Positions 7,560 through 15,570 of a stretch of 33,289 bases of DNA are shown piece by piece. The stretch lies in assembly GCA_030018935.1 (NCBI GenBank), contig JASEGZ010000001.1, positions 1-33,289 on the forward strand. The letters are read 5' to 3'. Position 1 is the stretch's first letter. Each line of letters begins with the position of its first letter. The position numbers were made by a program, and so were the translations under genes. The notes under the pieces are model-generated. The model searched no databases. It was not told the DNA's origin and saw nothing but the letters and a program-made list of their open reading frames with translations. Origin of the DNA: Syntrophales bacterium (GTDB taxonomy: Bacteria; Desulfobacterota; Syntrophia; Syntrophales; CG2-30-49-12).

Positions 7560-8191
7560 TTCCGCCCCCCCCCCCACCGGCAGAAATTGGCCAGTATCTG
7601 TAAACCAGGCCTCCCGCTTTTTTCCGGATGGAATTGCACAGCTACTAAATTTTCCTGGGCCAGGGCCGCACAAAACTGTATGCCATAATCTGTCCAGCCG
7701 ATGGCCCACCGATCATCGGTTGGTACCGGATAATAGGAATGGACAAAATAAAATTCAGACCCCTCGGGAAGTCCCCGAAAAACAGGGTGTTCCTTTTGAA
7801 AGGCCACATGATTCCACCCCATGTGGGGAACCTTGAGATACTGGCCATCATGTTGCAAATTTTCTGGGAATCGCCTGACGCAACCAGGGACGATTCCCAG
7901 ACAGACGGTATCGTCTTCTTCGCTGTGTTCAAAGATCACCTGGGTACCGAGACAGATGCCCAGCATCGGTTTTCCCGTACACACCCACTCCCGGATACAC
8001 CGATCCAGATGTGTTTGGCGAAGATGAGACATTGCCTCGCCGGCCGCCCCAACCCCGGGAAAGATAAGGTGGGTGGCTTCCTGTAATGTCGCCGGGTCGG
8101 CGGTAATCCGGTAGGACTGGTTCAGATAATGAAGTGCCCTGGCAACACTGGTCAGGTTTCCTGCACGATAGTCTAAAATAGCGATCATCAT
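7553..8191 (-). CDS. hisH: Imidazole glycerol phosphate synthase glutaminase subunit HisH
   Basis: HisH is the class I glutamine amidotransferase partner of HisF. It hydrolyses glutamine and channels ammonia into the HisF barrel. The 212-residue protein shows [11 protein letters not shown] at its N-terminus, the oxyanion region [11 protein letters not shown], the nucleophile in [23 protein letters not shown] and the catalytic His/Glu pair in VQFHPEKSG. The two possible starts (ATGATG) overlap the stop of the radical SAM gene, and its stop overlaps the hisF start, so all three are translationally coupled. The C-terminal residues are written through an 11-base G tract (7565-7575), a slippage-prone spot. 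Confidence 0.95.
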   Translation of the reverse strand: MMIAILDYRAGNLTSVARALHYLNQSYRITADPATLQEATHLIFPGVGAAGEAMSHLRQTHLDRCIREWVCTGKPMLGICLGTQVIFEHSEEDDTVCLGIVPGCVRRFPENLQHDGQYLKVPHMGWNHVAFQKEHPVFRGLPEGSEFYFVHSYYPVPTDDRWAIGWTDYGIQFCAALAQENLVAVQFHPEKSGRPGLQILANFCRWGGGRKC

Positions 8192-9150
8192 TTACCACCT
8201 TTTATCTGGTTTTTCCCTCTGCAATAGATCCCCTGATAGGTATTCCTTCTCTCCAGTTCCCTGTCAATCGCATTGAGGACATCCATTTTGTTGATGGCCC
8301 AGGTGGGAGCCAGGAAGATATCCTGGTAACCATCGGCGGTCAGCCTCTGGATGACCATCTCCGGTGGTAGTATCTCCAGTATATCACATACCGTATGGAC
8401 ATACTCTTCCTTTTCCATCATCCTGATCCTGTCCCTTTCATAGAGATCACCGAGGGCGGTTCCCCTCAGGGCGAGAAGCAGATGGATCTTGATACCGTGG
8501 ATCGGCAGGGTGGAAATAACCTTTGCCGTCTCCAGGATATCTTCCCGCGTCTCCCCCGGCAGCCCCACAATGATATGCGTACAGATATGGATATCACCTC
8601 CCGAAGCCCTGAAGACGGCATCGAGAAAGGTCTTAGCCGAATGTCCCCTGTTGAGAAGCCGCAAGGTTTTATCATGGATAGATTGAAGGCCCAATTCCAG
8701 CCAGGTGTGGTATTGCTTTGCATAGGCCTTAAAGAGCCCGATGATGTCATCAGGGACACAGTCCGGGCGTGTGCCGACGGATATGCCGATAATGTCTTCC
8801 TCGGACAGGGCTTCGTCGTAGAGAGTCTTGAGTTTTTGATACGTTCCATAAGTATTGGTAAATGTCTGGAAATAGGCGATGAACTTTCCAGCATTCTTAT
8901 GCTTCCTGTAATATGCCTTGCCGCGTCTGATCTGTTCGCTGATGGAAGGGAGAGGACCCGCCTGTCGCAGGCGGGAACCCCGGCCGTCGCAGTAGATGCA
9001 TCCTCCCGTGGAAATGGTGCCGTCACGATTCGGGCAGGTAAAACCGGCGTCAATCTGCAGCTTGTAAACACTGCATCCGAACTGATTGCGCCAGAAACTT
9101 TTTAAATCATAGTATCTCTTTGTATTATTCCAGAATGCCGGTTTTGCCAT
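8188..9150 (-). CDS. Radical SAM protein of the YhcC/TIGR01212 family
   Basis: The iron-sulfur motif is spaced as in the YhcC family: CPNRDGT, then GGCIYC, in which the three Cys residues bind the 4Fe-4S cluster that cleaves S-adenosylmethionine. YFQTFTNTYG, GISVGTRPDCVPD and LELGLQSIHDKTLRLLNRGH are other family blocks, and HIIVGLPGETREDILET follows. The biochemical role of this family was not firmly established to my knowledge. The ATG at 9150 (MAKPAFWNN) is preferred over a TTG at 9213; TATAAT at 9195-9190 lies just upstream and could be its -10 box. The product is then about 320 residues. A 19-nt palindrome (8957-8975) interrupts the gene in frame. The stop overlaps hisH, an unusual partner. 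Confidence 0.9.
   Translation of the reverse strand: MAKPAFWNNTKRYYDLKSFWRNQFGCSVYKLQIDAGFTCPNRDGTISTGGCIYCDGRGSRLRQAGPLPSISEQIRRGKAYYRKHKNAGKFIAYFQTFTNTYGTYQKLKTLYDEALSEEDIIGISVGTRPDCVPDDIIGLFKAYAKQYHTWLELGLQSIHDKTLRLLNRGHSAKTFLDAVFRASGGDIHICTHIIVGLPGETREDILETAKVISTLPIHGIKIHLLLALRGTALGDLYERDRIRMMEKEEYVHTVCDILEILPPEMVIQRLTADGYQDIFLAPTWAINKMDVLNAIDRELERRNTYQGIYCRGKNQIKGGK
8957..8975. repeat. Intragenic palindrome CCCGCCTG/CAGGCGGG
   Basis: A perfect 8-bp inverted repeat with loop TCG lies in frame within the radical SAM gene and adds a segment translated around RLRQAG just after the iron-sulfur Cys motif. The form CCCGCCTGYSRCAGGCGGG resembles small dispersed palindromes of other bacteria. 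Whether it repeats elsewhere in this genome cannot be told here. Confidence 0.5.
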
Positions 9151-9235
9151 AAGAATACCATTTTTTATTGTGTTTTTCGCACTAATACTATTATAAAATT
9201 GCAAGCTTTTCAATCTTACCGGAACAACAATTGTG

Positions 9236-9340
9236 ATTCAGACATTAGACTGAAGGGGAGGATTGGGGTTTGACATCTCAGATGAGAAGAACTGCCGTAG
9301 AAAAGTCTGGCATCTAAAGTCTGAAGTCCAGTGTCTGAAT
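9236..9340. repeat. Inverted repeat built of CAGACT/AGTCTG units
   Basis: ATTCAGACA at 9236-9244 is mirrored by TGTCTGAAT at 9332-9340, and several AGTCTGAAG or TTAGACTGAAG units fall between. The stretch fills most of the 286-base gap between the divergent radical SAM and VKOR genes. No small gene or clear promoter is visible in it beyond a lone TTGACA near 9271. Confidence 0.55.
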
Positions 9341-9436
9341 TGCAGTAACAACAAAAAGAGGCAGGTTCTCATGTTTAATAAAAGCCTGGAACACAGAGTT
9401 CTCCGGCAGGATATCCGTAGTTAAATCAGGAGCGCT

Positions 9437-10420
9437 ATGTCAGAAAGTAATCAGGCACAGACAGGTTTTCGTTTCGGGGTGGTAAAAATTATAAGAAAAG
9501 CGAGAGAACGGCGACGGTTGATTAACATTATCCTTGCCCTTGCCGGGATGTCCATTATCTTTTTTTACACCACTTGCAGGGGATCCTGCACATACAGTCA
9601 AGAGAGTTTTGCCGGCATAGACCTGAAATACCTGGGCATCACATATATGGGATTAATTATTCTTTTCAATCTCCTGAGAAGGGATACATTGAATCTTCTT
9701 TTACTTGTCCTCGGTATGGGGGCGGAGATATACCTCATAGGGTACCAGATCAGAACTGGTCTGTATTGTCCCTGTTGCCTCATGTTCGCCGCGGTGGTCA
9801 TTGTTCTTTTTACATTCAACTTTGAAAAGTCAAAGAAGGCCCTTATTGTTGCTTTCCTGATTCTCGGTTTTTTCCTTCTTTTCGCCTTGTTCAGGGGAAC
9901 TCTTACACCCTCTTATGCGGCTGATACCATCATGCCTTTCTTTGGGAAAGGCAAAATAGAAGTAAGATTGTATACTGATTATTTCTGTGATCCCTGTGCT
10001 TCCATAGAACCAAAATTAGAACCCACGATTTCCGATCTGGTGGGGAAGAATGTGATCACCATTGCTTTCATTGATACTCCGCTCCACAAGCAGGCCAGCT
10101 TATACATCCGGTACTTTCTGTACATCCTCAATGAGGGAAATGACTTCAACCGTGCCCTCCTGGCAAGGAAGGTCCTATTTGAGGCCGCCCGTGGAAATAT
10201 CACAGAAAAAGAAAAAATCGAAGACCTGCTGAGAGAACGAAACGTGAAATTCAAGCCCTTTAATCCAAAGCCCACTTTTGATATCTTCTCCCGCTACCTG
10301 GCCGAAGATGGGGTCACCTCTACTCCCACGATAGTAGTAATACGCCAGGATGGGGGAAAAAAGAAATTCTGTGGGACCTCCGACGTACTGACGGCGATAG
10401 AAGGCATGAAGAGACGGTAA
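9437..10420 (+). CDS. Fusion of a VKOR-like membrane domain with a DsbA/thioredoxin-like domain
   Basis: The first half is an integral-membrane vitamin K epoxide reductase-like domain: hydrophobic segments near residues 29-45, 62-78, 83-100 and 108-125, a loop Cys pair in TCRGSC, and the active-site CxxC in YCPCC. A further membrane segment (about 133-153) leads to a thioredoxin-fold domain with the active site DYFCDPC and the cis-proline loop TSTPT. The fused protein should reoxidise its own thioredoxin-like domain with quinone and so drive disulfide-bond formation outside the cytoplasm. AGGAG precedes the ATG by five bases. The stop TAA falls inside the left end of an inverted-repeat element (10417-10496). 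It shares its strand with the arsenic genes that follow but has a separate 281-base gap. Confidence 0.9.
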   Translation: MSESNQAQTGFRFGVVKIIRKARERRRLINIILALAGMSIIFFYTTCRGSCTYSQESFAGIDLKYLGITYMGLIILFNLLRRDTLNLLLLVLGMGAEIYLIGYQIRTGLYCPCCLMFAAVVIVLFTFNFEKSKKALIVAFLILGFFLLFALFRGTLTPSYAADTIMPFFGKGKIEVRLYTDYFCDPCASIEPKLEPTISDLVGKNVITIAFIDTPLHKQASLYIRYFLYILNEGNDFNRALLARKVLFEAARGNITEKEKIEDLLRERNVKFKPFNPKPTFDIFSRYLAEDGVTSTPTIVVIRQDGGKKKFCGTSDVLTAIEGMKRR

Positions 10421-10496
10421 CTACTCCAGGAGTCAGGTCAGAATACAGAATAAAATAAAATTACTTCCATTCTGGCCCTGTATCCTGAGTAGTTAC
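10417..10496. repeat. Small inverted-repeat (MITE-like) element, copy 1
   Basis: The left end reads GTAACTACTCCAGGA and the inverted right end GTAACTACTCAGGATACAGG, giving near-identical 13-base termini around an 80-base element with no coding capacity. The same terminal consensus, GTAACTAYTCAGG, bounds a second element at 30806-30956. Here the TAA within the left terminus is the stop codon of the VKOR fusion gene. The element may also form a hairpin that ends transcription. The remaining 10497-10598 shows nothing else I can name. Confidence 0.6.
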
Positions 10497-10598
10497 AAAA
10501 AACCTGACACGACCTTGACCTCCCGTTACCTCCAAGCAATACACCTTCCACTTAATGTACATAAATGAAACACCTATGCAAAATTGCGGAAAATTTTC

Positions 10599-10636
10599 TT
10601 GACAACGGCTGCTATATATTGCTAATTAGCAATATA
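10599..10636 (+). promoter_or_regulatory. arsR promoter with a perfect 22-nt palindromic operator
   Basis: A consensus -35 TTGACA lies at 10599-10604. The palindrome at 10615-10636 is perfect: TATATTGCTAA mirrored by TTAGCAATATA. It covers the place where the -10 element must fall (TAATTA or CTAATT, spacing 17-18), so a bound dimer would block RNA polymerase. ArsR/SmtB repressors bind AT-rich inverted repeats of this kind in front of their own gene and are released by metal or metalloid. arsR begins 66 bases downstream. Confidence 0.75.
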
Positions 10637-10701
10637 AATAATATCAAAAGTTTCACGAAACATTCATAAACCTGCGGCTCAGAAGGGATAAGGGTGTATC
10701 C

Positions 10702-11046
10702 ATGAAGGAATTTATCAAGGTGATGAAGGCGCTTTCCGATCCGAATCGGGTGAAGCTGCTCAAGATACTCCAGCACAAGGTAATGTGTGTATGTGAGATC
10801 CAGGCGGCCATTGGAATAGCCCAGCCAACTGTCTCAAAACATCTAAAGCAGCTTCAGGATGCCGGACTGGTGGGCTGCAAGAAAGATGGTTTATGGGTTA
10901 ATTATTATCTAACTGAGGATAGCAGGAATCCCTATGTTGCTATCCTCCTGGAGAACCTGAAACATTGGCTCGGAGATGATCCTGAGATCACGCGTCTCGT
11001 GGAAAAGATTCCCACCCTGAATCGAGAGATCCTCTGTAAGAGATAG
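10702..11046 (+). CDS. arsR: ArsR/SmtB-family metalloregulatory repressor
   Basis: This 114-residue winged-helix protein has the ArsR plan: [20 protein letters not shown], then the inducer-binding segment MCVCEIQ with Cys-x-Cys at the alpha-3 position used by arsenite-sensing ArsR proteins, then the recognition helix [17 protein letters not shown]. It should repress this operon and release the operator when As(III) binds the cysteines. The ATG at 10702 is preceded by AAGGG at suitable spacing. It is followed by acr3 and a CDF transporter on the same strand, and the palindrome at 10615-10636 is its probable binding site. Confidence 0.93.
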   Translation: MKEFIKVMKALSDPNRVKLLKILQHKVMCVCEIQAAIGIAQPTVSKHLKQLQDAGLVGCKKDGLWVNYYLTEDSRNPYVAILLENLKHWLGDDPEITRLVEKIPTLNREILCKR

Positions 11047-11153
11047 CGGCTGTTCCCCTCGAATATTGCTATATAGGAACTATGAAAGAACGGGTTGGCT
11101 CGGAAAGTAAAAGAACGGATACTGGTAAACACGATTCAGGAAAGGAAATTGAA

Positions 11154-12254
11154 ATGGTTACAAATAGCAACAGGAGACTGCCTGTAGTGGAACGGTTTCT
11201 CACCCTCTGGATTTTTCTCGCCATGTTTGCAGGTGTAATCTGGGGGTATATCTTCCCCGGCATACGGGAGGTGGTTGGTCTCTTTCAGGTCGGCGCCACC
11301 AATATCCCTATTGCCATCGGGCTGATCCTCATGATGTATCCGCCGCTTGCCAAGGTAAAATACGAGCAGTTGAGCCATGTATTCCGCAACGTCAAAGTCC
11401 TGCTCCTCTCCCTTGTTCAAAACTGGATCATCGGGCCTATTTTGATGTTTCTCCTGGCGATTACCTTTCTTGCGGGACATTACGAATACATGGTGGGACT
11501 GATCATGATAGGCCTGGCACGCTGTATCGCCATGGTCATTGTCTGGAACGATCTTGCCGCCGGGGACAGGGAGTACTGTGCGGGACTCGTGGCCTTCAAC
11601 TCGATCTTTCAGGTATTGTTCTTCTCCTTCTATGCCTATATCTTTATTACAGTCCTTCCCCAATGGCTGGGCCTTAAAGGCGCTCTGATAGATATTTCCA
11701 TCGGCCAGATCGCCCAAAGTGTTTTCATCTACCTGGGGATACCCTTTATCGCCGGTATCATCACCCGCGTCATCGGCTTAAAGATAAAAGGCCAGCGCTG
11801 GTATGAGGAAGAATTTATCCCCCGAATCAGTCCGATAACCTTAATTGCCTTGCTCTTTACTATCGTTGTGATGTTTTCTCTCAAGGGAGAGTATATTGTC
11901 CAGCTTCCCGTGGATGTTATCCGGGTTGCAATTCCGCTGGGCATCTACTTTGTGGTCATGTTCCTTATCTCTTTCTATCTTTCCATGAAGGTAGGCGCCA
12001 CATATGAGCAGTCCACTACCCTGAGTTTCACGGCTGCCTCCAATAATTTTGAATTGGCCATTGCGGTGGCGGTAGCTGTTTTTGGCATAGATTCAGGGCA
12101 GGCCTTCGCCGCCGTGGTCGGCCCGCTTGTGGAGGTGCCGGTGCTGATAAGCCTGGTGAATGTAGCCGTCTTCTTTAAAAAAAGGTATTTCCCCTATACG
12201 GTGGAAACACCAACGGGAATCTGTCATTTAACCTGCAAGCCACATGGCGCGTAA
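11154..12254 (+). CDS. acr3: ACR3-family arsenite efflux permease
   Basis: Acr3 expels As(III) from the cell using the proton-motive force. The roughly 366-residue protein shows about ten hydrophobic helices. It keeps [15 protein letters not shown], with the conserved Cys needed for transport, and [19 protein letters not shown], with the conserved Glu, then the closing block [13 protein letters not shown]. The ATG at 11154 follows AAAGGAAATTGA and leaves the usual short N-terminus before [11 protein letters not shown]; an in-frame ATG at 11082 would add 24 polar residues and has poor ribosome-binding spacing. No arsenate reductase gene is in the window, so arsenate would need reduction elsewhere, or the cell meets arsenite directly as in anoxic habitats. 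Confidence 0.93.
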   Translation: MVTNSNRRLPVVERFLTLWIFLAMFAGVIWGYIFPGIREVVGLFQVGATNIPIAIGLILMMYPPLAKVKYEQLSHVFRNVKVLLLSLVQNWIIGPILMFLLAITFLAGHYEYMVGLIMIGLARCIAMVIVWNDLAAGDREYCAGLVAFNSIFQVLFFSFYAYIFITVLPQWLGLKGALIDISIGQIAQSVFIYLGIPFIAGIITRVIGLKIKGQRWYEEEFIPRISPITLIALLFTIVVMFSLKGEYIVQLPVDVIRVAIPLGIYFVVMFLISFYLSMKVGATYEQSTTLSFTAASNNFELAIAVAVAVFGIDSGQAFAAVVGPLVEVPVLISLVNVAVFFKKRYFPYTVETPTGICHLTCKPHGA

Positions 12255-12288
12255 GCAAAATGGCAACCCTCTGCGGACAGGTTTAATT

Positions 12289-13245
12289 ATGACCCTTCAA
12301 GACAATAATATCGAGGCATCCTGGGGCAAGCGCCTGCTGGTAACTATGGTGATGAACCTGATTATTCCGGCGGTTCAGATCTTCATCGGCGTTATGGCGG
12401 GAAGTATCGCTCTGATAAGCGATGCCCTTCACAATTTGGGGGATTTTATATCGGTACTGATAAGCTATGTGGCGCTTCGCATCGGCCAGCGCGGGCCAAC
12501 GCTTAAACATACCTTCGGCTACAAGCGTTTCGAAGTATTTGCCGCGGTATTCAGTGTGGCATTACTGTACGGCATTGGTTTCTATATTGCCGTTGAAGGC
12601 TGGAAGAGGCTCCAGAACCCCCAGGCCATACAGGGACAAATCGTGATGTGGGGCGCCTTTGTCGGTTTTCTGGCAAATGCGATCTCTACTCTGATGCTGC
12701 GCTCCGGGGCCAGGGTCAACCTCAATATCCGTGGCGCCTTTCTCCATATGCTGAGCGATGCCCTGACTTCCTTCGGTGTGTTCCTCCTGGGTATTGTATG
12801 GATATACCGGCCGTGGTACTGGCTCGACCCGATTGTTTCGTGGGTCATCGTGGCGATGATCCTGTTCGGCGGCTGGGACATCCTGAAAAAGGCCTTTTTT
12901 ATTCTCATGAATGCCACACCGGAGGGGATAGATGTTGAGGCCATCCAGAAAGATATCGAGGCCATTGACGGCATCAAGGAAATCCATCATCTCCACGTCT
13001 GGAATATGTCATCCGAAAGAGTGGCACTGGCCGCCCATATCATCGTTCCCGATCAAATGTTGAGCAAAGTTGACGAACTCGCCGCTAAGGTGCGTGAGCT
13101 GTTGTTCTGCCGTTTCAAGGTTGATCACCCTGTCCTGCAGTTTGAGACAAGGCCGTACGAGGAGGCAAGTCTCCTCTGCTGTCCGGTAACGGGTAAACGT
13201 CTTGAACCGTCATCTACCGAAGGGGAAAACCCATCTACCGATTAG
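12289..13245 (+). CDS. Cation diffusion facilitator (CzcD/ZnT-type) metal efflux protein
   Basis: CDF proteins export divalent metals such as zinc, cobalt or cadmium in exchange for protons. The six-helix membrane domain has the two metal-site motifs: SDALHNLGDFISV in helix 2 and HMLSDALTSFGV in helix 5. The cytoplasmic C-terminal domain has HHLHVWNMSSERVALAAHI, as in the CzcD branch. The unusual tail LLCCPVTGKRLEPSS adds two adjacent Cys. The start may be ATG 12289 (AGG 8 bases upstream, chosen) or ATG 12244, which overlaps the end of acr3. Its 3' end overlaps the convergent exported-protein gene by 36 bases. The link with an arsenite pump suggests a combined metal-resistance operon. Confidence 0.92.
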   Translation: MTLQDNNIEASWGKRLLVTMVMNLIIPAVQIFIGVMAGSIALISDALHNLGDFISVLISYVALRIGQRGPTLKHTFGYKRFEVFAAVFSVALLYGIGFYIAVEGWKRLQNPQAIQGQIVMWGAFVGFLANAISTLMLRSGARVNLNIRGAFLHMLSDALTSFGVFLLGIVWIYRPWYWLDPIVSWVIVAMILFGGWDILKKAFFILMNATPEGIDVEAIQKDIEAIDGIKEIHHLHVWNMSSERVALAAHIIVPDQMLSKVDELAAKVRELLFCRFKVDHPVLQFETRPYEEASLLCCPVTGKRLEPSSTEGENPSTD

Positions 13246-13893
13246 TCCCGCGTGAGTTAGAGCGCCATGGCGTCCCGTGTTCAACTGCGCGGCGCCTTCG
13301 TTTGTAGATTTCTTTTCAAATGTCACCTCGCTCTTGATGACCAGATGATCATCTTCCACATTTATCAAGATGTTGCTGAATCTTGCGTAGATATCATAAC
13401 CATTCATCTTGACGGGAAGACTCTTAAAAAGAGGTACCCTTATTGGTTTGACCATGGTGTGAAGGGATATCTTAATAGAGGGAAGAATGGGCAAATAGGT
13501 TTCCCCCAGTGATATAAGAAGATACTCCTGGTCCTGCGAAACAGTAAGATTGAGGTCACCTGAGATTTGTCCCTGGACAGAACTTTTTATCTCGGGGATG
13601 CTTGAGACCTCATAATCCATATTTAACTGTAGGAAGGGTTTTTTCGTCCCCGTGGGTTGTGAAAGGAGAACCAGCAGGGGATTGGTCAGCTTTACGTTGA
13701 ACGGTACCTTTGTAGCACCGAGTATCTTAGCGTTTGCAGTGAATGTAACCGGAAAGGTGTTTTCTATAAAGGACTGTAGCGCACTGGAGCTGATTTTTGT
13801 TTCCACGGTTCCTGGAAAGGAAAGAACCGGTGAAATAAACCCGATTAAGCTGATAAAAAAGACAGATAGGATGAGATACTTTTTCCTGCTCAT
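13210..13893 (-). CDS. Exported protein of unknown function
   Basis: Starting at the ATG at 13893, the protein begins with a signal peptide (MSRKKYLILSVFFISLIGFISPVLS) and continues as a roughly 200-residue beta-rich domain: alternating hydrophobic residues, SALQSFIENTFPVTF near the start, later KISLHTMVKPIRVPLFKSLPVKMNG. The general look is of periplasmic lipid-binding-like proteins of the DUF1439 or LEA-like type, but I cannot assign one. A longer frame starts at 13959, but its first residues are not a signal peptide. mutM lies 82 bases upstream on the same strand. The C-terminus overlaps the CDF transporter gene tail to tail. Confidence 0.65.
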   Translation of the reverse strand: MSRKKYLILSVFFISLIGFISPVLSFPGTVETKISSSALQSFIENTFPVTFTANAKILGATKVPFNVKLTNPLLVLLSQPTGTKKPFLQLNMDYEVSSIPEIKSSVQGQISGDLNLTVSQDQEYLLISLGETYLPILPSIKISLHTMVKPIRVPLFKSLPVKMNGYDIYARFSNILINVEDDHLVIKSEVTFEKKSTNEGAAQLNTGRHGALTHAGLIGRWVFPFGR

Positions 13894-13975
13894 GGCGCTG
13901 TTTTTTTCTCCTTTGTCTGAGAATTCACCCGTCATATTGACCGGTCGAAAACGCTTCATCTTCGCTGTTTACCCA

Positions 13976-14770
13976 TTACCACTCAGGTTTCTGGCAGGTA
14001 GGACAAAAATAGGTTCCCCTTCCATGGAGGTGTATACATTGAATTGTAGCCTGACAACGAGGGCAGGGACACCCCTCACGAGCGTAAACTTTCAGGTAAT
14101 GTTGATATTCTCCTTTACGACCAAACAGATCACGCCAATCGGATACCGTTGTACCCCGGCAGGCAATTGCCCTCTTGAGGATGGAGGTCGTTGCCTCCTC
14201 TATTTCCTGCCATTTTGCCGGTGACAGAGAGTCCGTCTTCTGCCATGGATTCACAAAGGCTTCATAGAGAATCTCAGAGGCGTAAATGTTTCCTATCCCG
14301 GCGATGAAACGTTGATCCATCAGGAAGGATTTCACAGGAACCTTTCTCCTCCGGGCCATCTCCCAAAGTCGAGAGGCACAGAAATCTTTGAGCGGGTCAA
14401 TTACCGGAGCGGCAAAGTTAGTACCGATAGTCTTTTGGACCGATAGGGTCGCAAATCGTCGTGGGTCTATACAATCAAGTCTACCCTGAAGAAAGAAAAT
14501 CGTAAAGCGGGTGTGAGGAAAGGGAAGATTACTATCGCTTTGCCACAAAAGTCTGCCTGTCAGACGAAGATGGAGCAGCATCGTTATACCGGCATCGAGT
14601 TTTATCTCCAGCACCTTACCTTGACGGCCTACGGAGAGAACTCTTCTTCCCTCCAGCTCTTCCCCCGCGGTCAGCTTCGAATCAAGTATCTCGAAGCTAC
14701 GGATTTCCTTGTCCAGGATGACATTTTTAAGTTGACGACAGAGGGTTTCTACTTCGGGAAGTTCAGGCAT
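13976..14770 (-). CDS. mutM: Formamidopyrimidine-DNA glycosylase MutM (Fpg)
   Basis: Fpg removes 8-oxoguanine and ring-opened purines from DNA and cuts the abasic site. The 264-residue protein starts MPELPEVE, where Pro2 is the catalytic amine and Glu3 assists. A lysine in GRQGKVLEI is the conserved beta-hairpin residue, and FIAGIGNIYASEILY is the helix-two-turns-helix. The C-terminal zinc finger is complete: CPCPRC then CPTC. It lies between the TPR lipoprotein and the exported protein, all on the minus strand. Nothing departs from the family. Confidence 0.96.
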   Translation of the reverse strand: MPELPEVETLCRQLKNVILDKEIRSFEILDSKLTAGEELEGRRVLSVGRQGKVLEIKLDAGITMLLHLRLTGRLLWQSDSNLPFPHTRFTIFFLQGRLDCIDPRRFATLSVQKTIGTNFAAPVIDPLKDFCASRLWEMARRRKVPVKSFLMDQRFIAGIGNIYASEILYEAFVNPWQKTDSLSPAKWQEIEEATTSILKRAIACRGTTVSDWRDLFGRKGEYQHYLKVYAREGCPCPRCQATIQCIHLHGRGTYFCPTCQKPEW

Positions 14771-14793
14771 CAGCTTTTCTGAACAAAATTAAT

Positions 14794-15567
14794 TCAAGGA
14801 AGGGTAATGGCATCAAGGCTTTTCTTTGCCTTGATACCATATTCTGATTCAGGGGCCAGTTTGATGGCAGCCCGAAACGCTGCTTTCGCCTCTTCCCTGT
14901 TGTTCAGTCTAATGTAGCATTCCCCTAACCAGTAATGGGATTCAGCAAGAGAAGGGGCCAGTTCGAGGGATTTCTTTAAATGCCTTACCGCTCTATCCAT
15001 ATCCCCCCGGGCAAAACTCACCATGCCCATATTCTTTTCTATCAAAGGGAGTAGTGCGGTGTTCGGTTCTCTGGCAATCGCTTCCTGGTATTTGGAGAGC
15101 GATATCTGATAATCTCCTTTTTTATAATAGGCCCATCCCATGTTGGAAAGCGCTACTGCCGGGGTATCATAAAGAATGTTAGAAAGTGCCTTATTGAACG
15201 ATTCAATGGCCTTGTCCCAGAGACCCTTACTCAGGTAAATTGTACCCAGGAAATTATGAGCCTCCGAATAATCAGGTTTTAAATCCAGCGCCCTGTTAAA
15301 TTCATCAATTGCCTTTTCATTAAGCCCCTTCCCATAGTAGTAGGCTATGCCAAGAAAATAATGAAGCTTAGGATCTTTTGGGGTGAGCTTTTCTGCTTCC
15401 AGAAGCTCCTTCAAAGCAGCATTGTATTGTCCCGATTCGATATAGGCAATTCCTATATTCAGATGAACTCTTCCTTCCTCCTGTTTCCAGCGATTAGTGG
15501 CACAGCCTATCATTCCCAAGAGCATAAAGACAGGTATAAAATATAAGATTTTCTTAATTTGCTTCAT
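14794..15567 (-). CDS. TPR-repeat lipoprotein, PilF/PilW-like
   Basis: The 257-residue protein has a lipoprotein signal peptide ending in LGMIGC, followed by about six tetratricopeptide repeats (for example NIGIAYIESGQYNAALKEL, FLGIAYYYGKGLNEKAIDEF, NMGWAYYKKGDYQISL, YWLGECYIRLNNREEAKAAF). Pilotin proteins of this shape (PilF/PilW) carry the secretin PilQ to the outer membrane and help it assemble. The gene begins just 3 bases after pilQ, which supports that role. TPR lipoproteins are diverse, so the exact function is an inference from position. Confidence 0.85.
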   Translation of the reverse strand: MKQIKKILYFIPVFMLLGMIGCATNRWKQEEGRVHLNIGIAYIESGQYNAALKELLEAEKLTPKDPKLHYFLGIAYYYGKGLNEKAIDEFNRALDLKPDYSEAHNFLGTIYLSKGLWDKAIESFNKALSNILYDTPAVALSNMGWAYYKKGDYQISLSKYQEAIAREPNTALLPLIEKNMGMVSFARGDMDRAVRHLKKSLELAPSLAESHYWLGECYIRLNNREEAKAAFRAAIKLAPESEYGIKAKKSLDAITLP

Positions 15568-15570
15568 TCT

